Positions 25,769-36,296 of a DNA stretch of 64,000 nucleotides are shown here, piece after piece. A model generated the notes under the pieces. The model saw only the letters and a program-made list of their open reading frames with translations. It was not told the DNA's origin and did no database searches. A program made the position numbers and the translations under genes. The DNA lies in contig NZ_FNHL01000003.1 of NCBI RefSeq assembly GCF_900103715.1, positions 1-64,000 of the forward strand. The letters are read 5' to 3'. This DNA is from Halogranum gelatinilyticum (GTDB taxonomy: Archaea; Halobacteriota; Halobacteria; Halobacteriales; Haloferacaceae). The number at the start of each line of letters is the position of its first letter. Positions within the stretch are counted from its first letter, which is position 1.

Positions 25769-26380
25769 ATGGCCACGTTGCCAGCCGTCGCGAGCGACCG
25801 CATCGACGGCTGGCGACTCGTCGACGAACGCGTCGAGACGCCGTTCGACGTCCGACTCGTCACAGTCACGGCGGCGACGGCCGTCTACGAAGACCCCGAA
25901 CTCGCGACGGCCGTCCGTGACGCGACAGGGAGCGACGGTCCGGGCCGGTTCTTTCTCACGAGTCACGTATCCCTCAAGCCACAGCCCCCGGTATCGGGGA
26001 CGCTCCGAAAACTCGTGACCGACCGCGCGAGTCGGAGCTTCGCGGACCAGCTCCGCGAACGGGGCTTCACTCGGGTCGAACGGACCGACGAACGCGCGTT
26101 CTCCGTCGCGGGCGCGGACGCTCGGCTCGTCGCCTACGACGGGCAGTGTCCGGTCGGCGACCTCACGGTCGACGTCCAGGGCTGGCTCGCGGTCTGGGAG
26201 ACGGACGGCGACTTTTTCCTCGCCGGTGGCGCGTATCCGACCGGCGTCAGCGGTGGACGGCGTGACGGCGGCGACGCAGCTCAAGAGGTCGAAGAACTAC
26301 AGAAGCGGTTGGAACCGGGTCGGTTCCGCGAGGAGCTGTTCGAACTCGTTCGGTCGGTACAGCCGGGCGAGCGTCGGTAG
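25769..26380 (+). CDS. Haloarchaeal protein of unknown function, coupled to TFS
   Basis: 203 residues. The ATG follows the TFS stop codon with no gap, so the two are surely co-transcribed. No domain is recognised. A mixed alpha/beta pattern is seen: VRLVTVTAATAVYEDPEL, FLTSHVSLKPQPP, and TVDVQGWLAVWETDGDFFLA, ending in a charged helix (QEVEELQKRLEPGRFREELF). A link to transcription is guilt by association only. Confidence 0.75.
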   Translation: MATLPAVASDRIDGWRLVDERVETPFDVRLVTVTAATAVYEDPELATAVRDATGSDGPGRFFLTSHVSLKPQPPVSGTLRKLVTDRASRSFADQLRERGFTRVERTDERAFSVAGADARLVAYDGQCPVGDLTVDVQGWLAVWETDGDFFLAGGAYPTGVSGGRRDGGDAAQEVEELQKRLEPGRFREELFELVRSVQPGERR

Positions 26381-26443
26381 CGCGCCGACACGTCCCGCGC
26401 GCCGTGCGTCTCGTGACGGCCGACTACTGGCTACCGGCTACTG

Positions 26444-27163
26444 CTACTCGTAACGCGCGAACGTCAGATAGGCCGTGTGGCCGACACCCGCGGTCGACGG
26501 CCGCGAGCCGCGGTCGCCGAAGTCCATATGCCGCTGGATGGTCTCGAACGTCTCGATATCTGTCAGTCCGGCCTCGCGGGCAGCCTCGACCGAAGCGCGC
26601 GAGTTTTCGACGAACGGCGAGTAGACGGCGACGAAGCCACCCGACACCAACAGGTCCGGCGCGTGTTCGACGACCTCGGGCGCGTTCTCCGTGTCCAAGG
26701 TCAGCAGGTCGAAGCCCGAGAGGTCGTCGAGATGGTCGGTCACGTCGCCGGTGCGCACGTCCACGTTGTCCGTGACGCCAGCGAGGTCCATGTTCTCGCG
26801 GGCGACCTCGGCGAACTCGGCTTTCCGCTCGTAGGTGGTCACCTCGGCACCAAGTCGGCCGAGATACGCCGAGAGGACGCCCGTTCCGGTTCCGGCGTCC
26901 AGTACCTTGTCACCCATCGCCGCGCCGGTGTGGCCGACGAGGAGCCCCACGTCACGCGGCATCATCGGCGCGCCGGTCCGCTCGAAGTGGTTGAACAGGT
27001 CCGGGCCGCGCGGCTCGCGGACGACGAACTCGTCGCCCAGATGTGACTCCAGTACCTGTCCGGGTTCGACGTCCTCGGGCACCTCGACGATGCCGAGGTC
27101 GGTGTGTAGTTCGTCGCCCGGTGCGCGGAGATACTCTCGGTCGCCGTGGACGAGGAGTATCAC
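26444..27163 (-). CDS. trmI: tRNA (adenine-N1)-methyltransferase TrmI
   Basis: 239 residues. SAM-dependent methylation of adenine 57/58 in the tRNA T-loop. SAM motif [16 protein letters not shown], second motif [18 protein letters not shown], and the catalytic-region [14 protein letters not shown] are seen; the N-terminal domain ([20 protein letters not shown]) is typical of archaeal TrmI. The start codon overlaps the end of the NAC gene by 4 bases, making a coupled translation-linked operon. Confidence 0.92.
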   Translation of the reverse strand: MILLVHGDREYLRAPGDELHTDLGIVEVPEDVEPGQVLESHLGDEFVVREPRGPDLFNHFERTGAPMMPRDVGLLVGHTGAAMGDKVLDAGTGTGVLSAYLGRLGAEVTTYERKAEFAEVARENMDLAGVTDNVDVRTGDVTDHLDDLSGFDLLTLDTENAPEVVEHAPDLLVSGGFVAVYSPFVENSRASVEAAREAGLTDIETFETIQRHMDFGDRGSRPSTAGVGHTAYLTFARYE

Positions 27164-27540
27164 TCGAGCCGGGAGATGGCGGCCGCGAGGTCGCCGTTCT
27201 CGGCTTCGAGAGCTTCGCGTGCCTCGTCCTTGCCGACGCCCGCGCGCTGGGCGACGATCTGGATGTCCGAGTCCGGGATGTCGCTGCCGGCGGACTCCTC
27301 ACCGGCCTCGACGGCGCTGGCGTCGCCAGCACCGACCGGCCGCGACGTCGGCTCGCCGACGATCTGGTAGGTCTCCTGGCCCTGCGCGTCCATGCGCGTG
27401 ACCTGCGCGCCGTCGAAGACGAGCTCCTCGTCGGCCGTCCGGATGATGACCTCCTCGGCCTCGAGCTCCGTGACGTCGATGCCCATCTGTTTCATCATCT
27501 GCTTCATCTTCCGCGGGTTCATACCGCCGCCTCCAAACAT
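27160..27540 (-). CDS. nac: Nascent polypeptide-associated complex protein (archaeal NAC alpha)
   Basis: 126 residues. It binds nascent chains at the ribosome exit tunnel as a homodimer. Residues 1-60 form the NAC domain, with a Met- and Gly-rich start ([20 protein letters not shown]). The C-terminal 40 residues ([20 protein letters not shown]) form a UBA domain. The frame is open far upstream to 28143, but the ATG at 27540 gives the standard family start. It overlaps trmI and is divergent from the propeller gene. Confidence 0.93.
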   Translation of the reverse strand: MFGGGGMNPRKMKQMMKQMGIDVTELEAEEVIIRTADEELVFDGAQVTRMDAQGQETYQIVGEPTSRPVGAGDASAVEAGEESAGSDIPDSDIQIVAQRAGVGKDEAREALEAENGDLAAAISRLE

Positions 27541-27639
27541 ACCCGGAGAGTCGGGGTCCGGTACAAAAAGGGTGACGAAGCCCTCAGCTCCTCGCTGCCG
27601 GACGTCAGCTATTTGTCCGGTTGCGGCGAAGCGCGGCGC

Positions 27640-28893
27640 GTGGTCCCCAACAGCCCTCTCTCCCGTCGAGCAGTGCTCGGTGTTGGCGGAACCGTCGCCG
27701 CCGGTGGTCTCGCCGGGTCGGTGCTTGCGACGACTGGAGACGCGCAGTCGGTACAGCCGGGAGAATCGACGTTTTCCGACTGGCCGCTCGAACGCTACGA
27801 CCCCGCCGGGACGGGCTACAACCCGGACGTGTCGGGACCGGGTGAGTCCGTCCAAGTGAAGTGGCGCACGGAACTGAACGACTTCCGCGGCGGGCGAGCC
27901 TCCCCGATTCTCGTCGACGACACGCTGTACGCCGTCGGGGCGGGTGTGGCCGCGCTCGACGCACGCGACGGTACCGTCCAGTACGCCGTGGAGGGGTCGT
28001 ATCTCTCGGGACCGGGGGTGGTCCCGGCGGAAGCGTACCGTTCGAAGACGCTCGTCGTCGCGGGTTCGCAAGGCTACGTCGGTCTCAACAGCCGCGGTGG
28101 CGCGACCCTGCTCGGGAGACGGTTCGGATTCGAACGGTGGCACCAGGGCGGCGAGCCGCCATCACGCTTCACTATCGGTGCTCTGCCGACCGCCTCTCCA
28201 CCCGTCGTCGCCGACGGCGTCGTCTACGTCGCCGACGCGGTGACGGACCGTCTCGCTGCACTCGACCCGAGCAGTGGCCGCGAACGGTGGCACACCGAGG
28301 TCGGCCACGAGAACGCCAGTGGCCAGCCCGGTCGCCCCGCCGTCCACGACGGCACCGTCTACGTCGGCTGGTGGCCACAGGGAGCCGGAGCCTACGACGC
28401 ACAGACGGGTGTACAGCTGTGGCAACAGGAGGTCGACGGCGACATCGTGTTCTCGCCGACTGCGATGGACGACCGTGTCCTGTTCCCCGACCCGGAAGGC
28501 GTGACGGCACTCGACCCGGCCGACGGGAGCGAACTGTGGCGTTTCGACCACGCTGGCAACGTGACCGACGACGGGGCCGTCGCCGTCGCCGACGGCACGC
28601 TCTTCGTCGTCTCGGACACCGAAGACCGGTCGTTGCACGCCGTCGACGTGACGACGGGCGAGGAGCGGTGGCGGGTTCCCGACGTGGCGCGGGAGGCCAC
28701 CCCGGTCGTCGCCGACGGCGTCGTCTACCTCGCTGCCGACGGCTTCGACGTCGTCGCTGTCGACGCCGGAGACGGGACGGTTCACTGGCGGTTCGAGACG
28801 GAGAACGGCGCGGGGACTCCAGCGGTGAGCGACGGCGTGCTCTTCGTGTCGGGCGGGTACGAGTCCGTCTACGCGCTGGAGGCGGGACGGTGA
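27640..28893 (+). CDS. Exported PQQ-like beta-propeller repeat protein
   Basis: 417 residues with a GTG start. The twin-arginine signal [17 protein letters not shown] has no lipobox Cys, so the protein is probably released or held by other contacts. The mature part has repeated blades of the type [75 protein letters not shown] and [17 protein letters not shown]. This is the BamB/PQQ-dehydrogenase propeller pattern, here without an obvious cofactor site. It ends overlapping the next gene by 4 bases. Confidence 0.85.
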   Translation: MVPNSPLSRRAVLGVGGTVAAGGLAGSVLATTGDAQSVQPGESTFSDWPLERYDPAGTGYNPDVSGPGESVQVKWRTELNDFRGGRASPILVDDTLYAVGAGVAALDARDGTVQYAVEGSYLSGPGVVPAEAYRSKTLVVAGSQGYVGLNSRGGATLLGRRFGFERWHQGGEPPSRFTIGALPTASPPVVADGVVYVADAVTDRLAALDPSSGRERWHTEVGHENASGQPGRPAVHDGTVYVGWWPQGAGAYDAQTGVQLWQQEVDGDIVFSPTAMDDRVLFPDPEGVTALDPADGSELWRFDHAGNVTDDGAVAVADGTLFVVSDTEDRSLHAVDVTTGEERWRVPDVAREATPVVADGVVYLAADGFDVVAVDAGDGTVHWRFETENGAGTPAVSDGVLFVSGGYESVYALEAGR

Positions 28894-29726
28894 GTGCAGA
28901 AAGTGGCTCCGACAGCAGCGAGCCGAGCCGATACGACGCCCGTGCAGAACGGCTCACGTCGACCGGTCTCACCGGCGACGCTGGCCGCCGCCTCGTGGAC
29001 TCGCCGTCGCTCGCACTCCCGTTTCTGCTGGCCGCACTCGTCGCCGCTGGCGTCGACTTGCTCCGACTGCGGATCCCAGTCCCCGTCCGCACGACGACTT
29101 ACGGCTTCGAAACCGGCGTCGATATCCAGGCCTCGCTCTATCCGACGGTCCTCTCGCGGACGACGACGTCGCTAAACGCGATCGTCGACCTGAAGCTCCA
29201 GTATCTCGCGTTGGTCGTGGGGGTCGAACTCGTCGCCGGACTGGCGGCCGTCGTCGCGGGTGCGGTCGTCATCGCTCGTGTGATTGGCGGGGGACTCTCG
29301 GCTGTCGCCCTCGCACGCTACGCCGCCTTCGTCGTCTTCCTGTGGCTCGTCCCGGAACTGACGCTGTCGGGCGGTGCCGCCGTCGTCGGCCTGCCGCTGT
29401 TCGTCGGGGCGACCTACGTAACCGTCCGGCTGTTCGTGATTCCGGCGTATCTTGTGCAGGGAGACGGCTTCCGAGCGGCGGCCCAACGGAGTTGGGTCGC
29501 GACGTCCGGCCGGGGCTGGTCGGTCTTCGGTGTCCTGCTCCTGCTCGGTCTCGGCTACACGCTGCTCGCCGCCGTCCCCGTCGTCGGTCCCGTCCTGAGT
29601 TCGGCCGTCTTCGGGACGCTCCACGCGGTCGTCCTCGGCCTGTTCGTCGAACGGGTGGCCGCGCAGGCAGCCGAGACGGACTCGGGGGCGTCGGCGACCG
29701 CCGGGCCGAACGCAGCCAACCTGTAG
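28890..29726 (+). CDS. Multi-pass membrane protein coupled to the beta-propeller gene
   Basis: 278 residues with a GTG start overlapping the propeller stop by 4 bases. After an acidic 40-residue N-terminus there are about five to six membrane helices; DGFRAAAQRSWVATSGRGW forms a cytoplasmic-looking loop. The layout resembles DUF4013-type haloarchaeal membrane proteins, but I cannot assign it. Coupled translation suggests a membrane partner for the exported propeller. Confidence 0.78.
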   Translation: MSAESGSDSSEPSRYDARAERLTSTGLTGDAGRRLVDSPSLALPFLLAALVAAGVDLLRLRIPVPVRTTTYGFETGVDIQASLYPTVLSRTTTSLNAIVDLKLQYLALVVGVELVAGLAAVVAGAVVIARVIGGGLSAVALARYAAFVVFLWLVPELTLSGGAAVVGLPLFVGATYVTVRLFVIPAYLVQGDGFRAAAQRSWVATSGRGWSVFGVLLLLGLGYTLLAAVPVVGPVLSSAVFGTLHAVVLGLFVERVAAQAAETDSGASATAGPNAANL

Positions 29727-29767
29727 CCCGACCACAGCTTCTTCTCTCCTGCCCGCGACGAGCGACC

Positions 29768-30565
29768 ATGTACCTCGCCGACCAGACGTGGCCCGACCTC
29801 GGAGACTACGTCGCCGAGGAGTCCGTCGCTATCGTCCCGCTCGGGTCGACCGAACAACACGGCCCACACCTCCCGCTGTCGACCGACCACACCATCGCCG
29901 AGTCGCTGGCGCGGGAGGCCGCCGAGCGGACGGGCTTTCTCTGCACGCCGACGATCAACGTCGGCGTCAGCCCCCACCACCGACAGTTCCACGGGACGAT
30001 GTGGGTCGACCCGCCGCAGTTCCGCGACTACGTGGAGTCCTTCACGCGAAACCTGACCTACCACGGCATCGACCGCGTCGTCTACGTCAACGCCCACGGC
30101 GGCAACGTCCAGCATCTCCGCGAGGTGGGCCGTCGGCTCCGTGACGACGGCGAGTCCTACTGCATCGAGTGGATGTGGGACGAGTCCATCACGCCGCTCG
30201 TCGAGGAGCTGTTCGAGACGCCCGGTCCCCACGGCGGGCCGAAGGAGACCTCGATGATGTTGCATCTCGACCCTGACAACGTCCGCGAGGACAGAATCGA
30301 GGATGCCGCCGAGGGCGGCTGCCGGAACTTCCCCGAGGACGTCGACACGGTCCGACACGGTTCGCGGACGTTCTACGACGCCGCCGACAACACTGCCAAC
30401 GGGGTTCTCGGCGACCAGACCGACGCCTCCGCGGAGAACGGTGAGCAGCTGTTCGAGGCCGCGACGGAGCAGCTGGTCTTCCTCTTGGAGTGGCTCGACG
30501 AGCAGGCCTTCGCGGACCTCCTGCCGAAGCCGCACGTCGACCCACAGCCAGGGAGTAAACGCTAG
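29768..30565 (+). CDS. Creatininase-family amidohydrolase (ArfB-like candidate)
   Basis: 265 residues. Metal-binding motif GSTEQHGPHLPLSTDH (Glu29, His31, Asp40) and YVNAHGGN are diagnostic of the creatininase family. In archaea one member, ArfB, removes a formyl group in riboflavin and F420 biosynthesis; haloarchaea also carry homologues of unknown substrate. No riboflavin gene is adjacent, so only the family is firm. Confidence 0.88.
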   Translation: MYLADQTWPDLGDYVAEESVAIVPLGSTEQHGPHLPLSTDHTIAESLAREAAERTGFLCTPTINVGVSPHHRQFHGTMWVDPPQFRDYVESFTRNLTYHGIDRVVYVNAHGGNVQHLREVGRRLRDDGESYCIEWMWDESITPLVEELFETPGPHGGPKETSMMLHLDPDNVREDRIEDAAEGGCRNFPEDVDTVRHGSRTFYDAADNTANGVLGDQTDASAENGEQLFEAATEQLVFLLEWLDEQAFADLLPKPHVDPQPGSKR

Positions 30566-30679
30566 TATTTCTTGAAAGTCTGTATTTACAGAGAGATTTT
30601 GGCGAGTAATGTGGACACAGTTCGGAGAGATTTGGGAAAAGCTTCAGATTCTCGTCGTCGCTACGGTTTCAGTGACGGT

Positions 30680-31474
30680 ATGAACACACAACGACGCGAC
30701 GTACTGAAAGCGGTCGGTGGCGTGGTGCTCGTCGGCGGCCTCGCCGGCTGTGCGGGGCAGGGCGGCGAGACGACCACGGCCGAGCCGACGCCCGAACCGA
30801 CGGCGACGCCAACGGAGACGCCGACCGAGACAGCCGAGCCGACGGCGACGCCGGAACCCGAGACCGGGATGGTCCGCGTCGCTCACGCCTCGCCGGACGC
30901 ACCGAACGTCGACGTCTACGTCGACGGAAGCGTCGTCCTCGAAGACGTCCCCTTCCGCGCGGTGAGCGACTATCTCATGGTTCCCGTCGGCCCACACACG
31001 GTGACCATCACCGCCGCGGGCGACGCCGAAACCGTGGCGTTCGAGGGCGAGGTCGAGGTCGGCAGCGGTGCCTACACCGTCGCCGCCATCGGTGAACTCA
31101 CGAGCGAGGACACGGAGTTCGGGCCGCTCATCGTCGAGGACTACCTGAGCGACCCCGGCGACGACACGGCCCGCGTCACGCTGGTCCACGCCTCGCCGGA
31201 CGCACCTGCGGTCGACGTGACCGTCGGCGACGGCGAGACGGTCCTCTACGACGGCGTCGCGTTCGGTGAGACGAGTACCGTCGAAGTCCCCGCTGGCGAC
31301 TACGGCCTGGAGATCCGCGGCGATACCGAGAGCAACGACGGCGACGTCGTCACGACGGTCGACGTGAGCCTCGCAGGCGGCGCGGTCTACAGTGCGATGG
31401 CACTCGGCTATCTCACGCCGGACGACGAACCGACCGACGAGGCGTTCGGTCTCGCACTCGTCCAGAACAACTGA
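30680..31474 (+). CDS. DUF4397-domain lipoprotein
   Basis: 264 residues. Twin-arginine motif (TQRRDVLKAVGG) and lipobox LAGC (Cys24) predict a Tat lipoprotein. A Thr/Pro/Glu-rich spacer follows to about residue 68. Then two repeats of the DUF4397 beta-sandwich follow: VRVAHASPDAPNVDVYVDG and VTLVHASPDAPAVDVTVGDG. A surface, possibly adhesive, role is likely but not known. The open frame to 30572 is unlikely to be coding. Confidence 0.9.
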   Translation: MNTQRRDVLKAVGGVVLVGGLAGCAGQGGETTTAEPTPEPTATPTETPTETAEPTATPEPETGMVRVAHASPDAPNVDVYVDGSVVLEDVPFRAVSDYLMVPVGPHTVTITAAGDAETVAFEGEVEVGSGAYTVAAIGELTSEDTEFGPLIVEDYLSDPGDDTARVTLVHASPDAPAVDVTVGDGETVLYDGVAFGETSTVEVPAGDYGLEIRGDTESNDGDVVTTVDVSLAGGAVYSAMALGYLTPDDEPTDEAFGLALVQNN

Positions 31475-31502
31475 GTCCCCGCCGACACGCTTCGGCCCAC
31501 TC

Positions 31503-31515
31503 CGCTTTTCTCTGA
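31503..31515 (+). terminator. Possible T-rich terminator after the DUF4397 gene
   Basis: CTTTTCTCTGACC lies about 30 bases after the stop codon; only four consecutive T residues are present. Confidence 0.25.
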
Positions 31516-31610
31516 CCTCTCTGGCGACAGCGACGACAGCCACGGCAACAGTTCGCTGACAGAACTCCCGTTCTGGAAAGGTTGAACTGTCACCCGACGC
31601 AGGTTCAGCT

Positions 31611-32702
31611 ATGGATCCCCGAATCGAACGACACGCGGAGATTTTGGTCGACTACAGTATCGAAGCCGAGGCTGGTGACGAGGTCGTCGTCAGCGCGGCA
31701 CCCGAAGCCGAGGACCTCGTCGTCGCCATCGCCGAGAAACTCGGCGAGCGGGGCGCGAATCTCACGACGAAACTCTCGTCCTCGCGTGCCGGCCGCGCGC
31801 ACATGAACGCCAAGGACGAAGAGGACATCACGGAGAACGCCGTCGAGCGGGCGATGACCGAGACGACGGACGCCTTCGTCTACATCCGGTCGAATCGAAA
31901 CAGCTACGAGTTCAGTGACGTCCCTCCGGAGAAGATGACGGCGACCCAACGCGCCAACAAGGAGACGAGCGAGATTCGGATGGGCAAGCGGTGGGTGCTG
32001 ACCCAGTTCCCGACCGAGGCCGACGCACAGAACGCCGAGATGCCGACGGACGTCTACGAGGGCTTCGTCTGGAACGCCATCAACCGCGATTGGCAGGAGC
32101 AGTACGACCACCAAGCGCAGTTCACCGAGATGCTCGACGAGGCTTCGGAGGTCCACATCGTCAGCGGCGACACCACGGACATCCGCATGAACGTCGAGGG
32201 GATGCGCGCGGCCAACGACCACGGGAAGCACAACATGCCCGCTGGCGAGGTCTTCACCGCGCCGAACCCCGAGAGCGTCGAGGGCGAGGTGCTGTTCGAC
32301 ATGCCGCTCGTGACGCGCGGCCGCGAGGTGACGAACGTCCGACTCGTCTTCGAGGGCGGTGAGGTCGTCGAACACAGTGCCGACAAGAACGAAGACCTCC
32401 TGACGGCGATGCTCGACACCGACGAGGGTGCGCGACGGCTCGGCGAACTCGGTATCGGGATGAACCGCGGCATCGACCGCTTCACGAAGAACATGCTCTT
32501 CGACGAGAAGATGGGCGACACCGTCCACATGGCCATCGGCCGCGCCATCGACGAAAACGTCCCCGAGGGTAAGGAGGCCAACGACAGCGCGGTCCACACC
32601 GACATGATCGTCGACATGAGCGAGGACTCCTACATCGAACTGGACGGTGAGGTCGTCCAGCGGGACGGGACGTTCAAATTCGAAGACGGGTTCGGCGCGT
32701 AG
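31611..32702 (+). CDS. M29-family aminopeptidase
   Basis: 363 residues, normal for the thermophilic aminopeptidase T/AmpS family, metal-dependent N-terminal peptidases. Family features are AGEVFTAPNPESVEGEVLFD, TRGREVTNVRLVFEGGEVV, LGELGIGMNRGIDRF, and NDSAVHTDMIVDM near the C-terminus. Metal-binding Glu/His/Asp residues fall in these segments. It has a clear ATG and no operon partner. Confidence 0.9.
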   Translation: MDPRIERHAEILVDYSIEAEAGDEVVVSAAPEAEDLVVAIAEKLGERGANLTTKLSSSRAGRAHMNAKDEEDITENAVERAMTETTDAFVYIRSNRNSYEFSDVPPEKMTATQRANKETSEIRMGKRWVLTQFPTEADAQNAEMPTDVYEGFVWNAINRDWQEQYDHQAQFTEMLDEASEVHIVSGDTTDIRMNVEGMRAANDHGKHNMPAGEVFTAPNPESVEGEVLFDMPLVTRGREVTNVRLVFEGGEVVEHSADKNEDLLTAMLDTDEGARRLGELGIGMNRGIDRFTKNMLFDEKMGDTVHMAIGRAIDENVPEGKEANDSAVHTDMIVDMSEDSYIELDGEVVQRDGTFKFEDGFGA

Positions 32703-32720
32703 ATACACGCCTCTTCGCGG

Positions 32721-33389
32721 TCACTCCACGCGCGTACTCACGGCGATCCCCTCGTCGACGGGGAGCACGACTGTCTCGAAGGCGTCGTCGGCGCGGACAG
32801 TATCGAGGTACTCGGCGATACCCTGTGTGTCGTCGCCCGCGTCGGCTACCGCGTCGTCGTCGCCTTCGAAGTACGCGAGCAGGGCGTCGAAGTCGACCGG
32901 TCCCTTCATGACGTTGTCGGCGACGACGACGCCGCCGACCGCGACCTTTTCGCGTACTTTCTCAAATGCCTCTGCGTAGCGATGTTTCTGGTGGTCGACG
33001 AGGACGAGGTCGAACGGGCCGTCGTGGTCGTCGACGATGGCGACGGCGTCGCCCTCCTCGAACGTGGCGCGCTCCGTGAGACCAGCCCGCTCGAAGAAAT
33101 CCCGTGCCATGTCGAGTTCGTCAGCGTCGAACTCCGTCAGGACGACATCGCCGTCGTCGCCCATCCCCCGCAGGAACCAGTACGCCGAGTAGCCGTAGCC
33201 CGACCCGAACTCGAAGACGCGCTCGGCGTCGGTCAGGCGCGCGAACAGCCGGAGGACGGCACCGGCCTCCGGGCCGATGATGGGAAAGCCCTCGCGCTCG
33301 GCGTAGTCGACCATCTCTCGCTGAATCTCGTCGTGTTCGGGTGCGGTGGCGCGGACGAACCGCGCGAGGTCGTCGGGGAGGACGCTCAT
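32721..33389 (-). CDS. Class I SAM-dependent O-methyltransferase family protein
   Basis: 222 residues. O-methyltransferase (COMT/CCoAOMT-type) fold: SAM motif [18 protein letters not shown], acidic [18 protein letters not shown], metal-site-like [17 protein letters not shown] and [12 protein letters not shown]. The start at 33389 gives the family-like N-terminus; the open frame extends to 33497. It is divergent from methylmalonyl-CoA mutase. Substrate unknown. Confidence 0.85.
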   Translation of the reverse strand: MSVLPDDLARFVRATAPEHDEIQREMVDYAEREGFPIIGPEAGAVLRLFARLTDAERVFEFGSGYGYSAYWFLRGMGDDGDVVLTEFDADELDMARDFFERAGLTERATFEEGDAVAIVDDHDGPFDLVLVDHQKHRYAEAFEKVREKVAVGGVVVADNVMKGPVDFDALLAYFEGDDDAVADAGDDTQGIAEYLDTVRADDAFETVVLPVDEGIAVSTRVE

Positions 33390-33465
33390 GGGTGGCGGTT
33401 CGTTACAGTCGCCCTTCAAGTTTCGTCGGAAGGGTCGAAAGCCGTCACGCACGCAGCATCCAACA

Positions 33466-33470
33466 CTTAA
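33466..33470 (+). promoter_or_regulatory. TATA-like box of the methylmalonyl-CoA mutase gene
   Basis: CTTAA lies 27-31 bases before the ATG at 33497, supporting that start. Confidence 0.45.
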
Positions 33471-33496
33471 GTCGTGACCAATCGTCACCTTCGACA

Positions 33497-35173
33497 ATGT
33501 TCGACCCCGACGACTTGGAGAAGATCCGCTCCGCGCAAGACGAGTGGGAAGAGGAGACCCTCGACCCGACGCTGGAGCGGTTCGGGGAGCGCGAGGAGGA
33601 GTTCACGACCGACACCGGCGGTCAGACCGTCGACCGGCTCTACACGCCCGACGACGTGGGCGACCTCGACTACCTCGACGATGTCGGCTTCCCCGGCGAG
33701 GAACCGTACACACGTGGCGTCTACCCGACGATGCACCGCGGCCGCCTGTGGACGATGCGGCAGTACGCGGGCATGGGCACCGCCGCCGAGACCAACGAGC
33801 GGTTCCGCTACCTCATCGACAACGGCTCCTCGGGGCTGTCGATGGCGTTCGACCTGCCGACGCAGATGGGCTACGACTCCGACGCCGCGATGTCGGCGGG
33901 CGAGGTCGGGAAGTCCGGCGTCGCCATCGACACGCTCGAAGACATGGAACGCGTCTTCGAGGGCATCCCGCTCGACGAGGTGTCGACGAGTATGACCATC
34001 AACGCGCCCGCCTCCGTCCTGCTGGCCATGTATATCGCCGTCGGCGACAAGCAGGACGTCGACCGCGGAGAGTTGCGAGGAACCATCCAGAACGACGTGC
34101 TGAAGGAGTACGTCGCGCGCAACACCTACATCTACCCGCCCGCGGCATCGATGCGCATCATCACGGACATCTTCGAGTTCTGCGCCGAGGAGACGCCGAA
34201 GTTCAACACCATCTCCATCTCGGGGTACCACATCCGCGAGGCCGGGTCGACGGCGGCCCAGGAGATCGCCTTCACGCTCGGAAACGGCATCCAGTACGTC
34301 GAAGCTGCCATCGACGCCGGACTCGACGTCGACGAGTTCGCGCCGCAGCTCTCCTTCTTCTTCAACGCCCACAACAACATCTTGGAGGAAGCAGCGAAGT
34401 TCCGCGCGGCCCGCCGGATGTGGGCCAAGATCATGGAGGACCGCTTCGGCGCGGAGAATCCCAAGTCCAAGCAGCTCAAGTTCCACACCCAGACCGGCGG
34501 GTCGACGCTGACGGCCCAGCAGGTCGAGAACAACGTCGTCCGTGTCGCCTACCAGGCACTCGCGGCCGTCCTCGGCGGGACGCAGTCGCTCCACACCAAC
34601 GGGAAGGACGAGGCGCTGTCGCTGCCGACCGAGCAGTCCGTCCGGACGGCACTCAGAACGCAGCAGATTCTCGCCCACGAGTCCGGCGCGGCCGACACCA
34701 TCGACCCGCTGGCGGGCAGCTACTACGTCGAGTCGCTGACCGACGACTTGGAGGAGGAAGCCTTCGAGATTCTCGACGAGATCGACGAGCGCGGCGGGAT
34801 GCTCGACGCCATCGAGAACCAGTACGTCCAGCGGGAGATTCAGGACGTCGCCTTCGACCGCCAGCGCGAAATCGAAGACGAGGAGCGAATCATCGTCGGC
34901 GTCAACAAGTACGAAGTCGACGAGGAAGAGGAGATGGACATCGAGGAAGTCGCCGAAGAAGAGGAGCAGAAACAGGTCGAAGCAGTCGAGGCCGTCCGCG
35001 AGCGACGCGACAGCGAGGCCGTCGAGGCCGCACTCGACGACCTCCGGGCAGCCGCAGAGGGCGACGGAAACGTCCTGCCGCCCATCGTCGACGCGGTGAA
35101 GGCCTACGCGACAGTCGGCGAGATCTGCAACGTCATGCGCGACGTGTTCGGCGAGTACCAGCAGGGGTACTGA
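33497..35173 (+). CDS. Methylmalonyl-CoA mutase large (substrate-binding) subunit
   Basis: 558 residues, the (beta/alpha)8 substrate domain without the C-terminal B12-binding domain; this split form is usual in archaea. With coenzyme B12 it converts methylmalonyl-CoA to succinyl-CoA, joining propionyl-CoA assimilation to the citric acid cycle. Typical segments are [54 protein letters not shown] and [16 protein letters not shown]. The B12-binding small subunit and epimerase are not in the window. A variant acyl-CoA mutase is possible. Confidence 0.92.
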   Translation: MFDPDDLEKIRSAQDEWEEETLDPTLERFGEREEEFTTDTGGQTVDRLYTPDDVGDLDYLDDVGFPGEEPYTRGVYPTMHRGRLWTMRQYAGMGTAAETNERFRYLIDNGSSGLSMAFDLPTQMGYDSDAAMSAGEVGKSGVAIDTLEDMERVFEGIPLDEVSTSMTINAPASVLLAMYIAVGDKQDVDRGELRGTIQNDVLKEYVARNTYIYPPAASMRIITDIFEFCAEETPKFNTISISGYHIREAGSTAAQEIAFTLGNGIQYVEAAIDAGLDVDEFAPQLSFFFNAHNNILEEAAKFRAARRMWAKIMEDRFGAENPKSKQLKFHTQTGGSTLTAQQVENNVVRVAYQALAAVLGGTQSLHTNGKDEALSLPTEQSVRTALRTQQILAHESGAADTIDPLAGSYYVESLTDDLEEEAFEILDEIDERGGMLDAIENQYVQREIQDVAFDRQREIEDEERIIVGVNKYEVDEEEEMDIEEVAEEEEQKQVEAVEAVRERRDSEAVEAALDDLRAAAEGDGNVLPPIVDAVKAYATVGEICNVMRDVFGEYQQGY

Positions 35174-35208
35174 GGCAGTACCCACGCCGAGTGCCCGCCG
35201 TGACGAGG

Positions 35209-36231
35209 TTAGAAGACTCGGCGGACGGTGAAATCCGAGTCGTACCAGCGGTCACCGAACGAGAACACAACGTCGTCGAACGAGAGTCGCTGAGAGACGT
35301 CGTCGGGGATGTGTGACGACAGTCCGAGGCGAGCAGTCACCTCGGCGAGCCCGTCCGACATCGTGCCGTCTTCTGAGCGCTCGGTGTGAATCCGGCCGTT
35401 GCCGACGCTCGTCGCGTCGCGAAGCACGGCCGTCGCCGGAGCGTCCGCGTCGGGGTCGAAGTCGGCGACGACGACGTTCGAGGCGACGTGTTCCGCCAGC
35501 TCTGCCTGCGAAGTCGCGACTTCTTCGATACGGTACGTGTAGCGCGTCAGGTCGATCGGCCCGCGCTCGGCCCGCGGGACGAGATACCAGTCGTCCAGCC
35601 GCAGGTAGTCGAACGGAGCCGACGGCACGAGGTCGCTCGTCTCGGGGTCCAGTTCGTGGTGGAAACTGGGACCGCGCCCGTCGAGCGGGCGGCCGTCGAC
35701 GTCGCCGTGCATCCGGACAGTCTCGACCGCACGTTCGACGAGCAGTCGGTCCGTCTCGGAGAGCGACGACGGGGGGCCGGTCACGACCGTGTCCGACGCG
35801 GTCGGCTCCTCGTCGACTCGGTCGAGGTAGAACACCCACCGCTGTTCGGTGAACGTGGTCTCGTCGGTTCGGAAGACCGCGTAGTAGCGGCCGTCACGTT
35901 CAAGGAAGCGTGTCAAGGGACGGCTCGTCGTCCCGAAGTCGGTGTCGTAGGTGAGTTCCCACTGGACGGCGTCGGCCCGCCCGTTCTCGAAGAGCGTGTC
36001 GACGACGGACCGCTTGTAGTCGTCCGAGTAGTCGACCGCCTGTTGGGCCTGAATCGCCGTCGGGTCCGACAGGACGAAGCCGTCCGTCACCTCGGCGAGC
36101 GAGTCGCCGAGTGGACGCGTGTAGAGAGAGAACTTCGTCTCCTGGAGACTGCCGAGACAGCCAGCACTCGCGGCGATACCTGTGGTCGCAGCGAGCCCAG
36201 AGAGGAACCGTCGGCGGGGGACCGGGGACAT
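35209..36231 (-). CDS. Tat-exported lipoprotein, unknown function
   Basis: 340 residues. PRRRFLSGLAAT is a twin-arginine signal and ASAGC a lipobox (Cys25). The mature part is alpha/beta with repeated phrases such as RFLERDGRYYAVFRTDE and RWVFYLDRVDEE, but no family is recognised. It is convergent with the methylmalonyl-CoA mutase gene and shares no operon. Confidence 0.82.
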   Translation of the reverse strand: MSPVPRRRFLSGLAATTGIAASAGCLGSLQETKFSLYTRPLGDSLAEVTDGFVLSDPTAIQAQQAVDYSDDYKRSVVDTLFENGRADAVQWELTYDTDFGTTSRPLTRFLERDGRYYAVFRTDETTFTEQRWVFYLDRVDEEPTASDTVVTGPPSSLSETDRLLVERAVETVRMHGDVDGRPLDGRGPSFHHELDPETSDLVPSAPFDYLRLDDWYLVPRAERGPIDLTRYTYRIEEVATSQAELAEHVASNVVVADFDPDADAPATAVLRDATSVGNGRIHTERSEDGTMSDGLAEVTARLGLSSHIPDDVSQRLSFDDVVFSFGDRWYDSDFTVRRVF

Positions 36232-36296
36232 ATGCGGACTGCCGACCGCTCAGATAAATGTCTTGTCCGTCGCGGGAGAAACGTCGGCTGTCGGCG

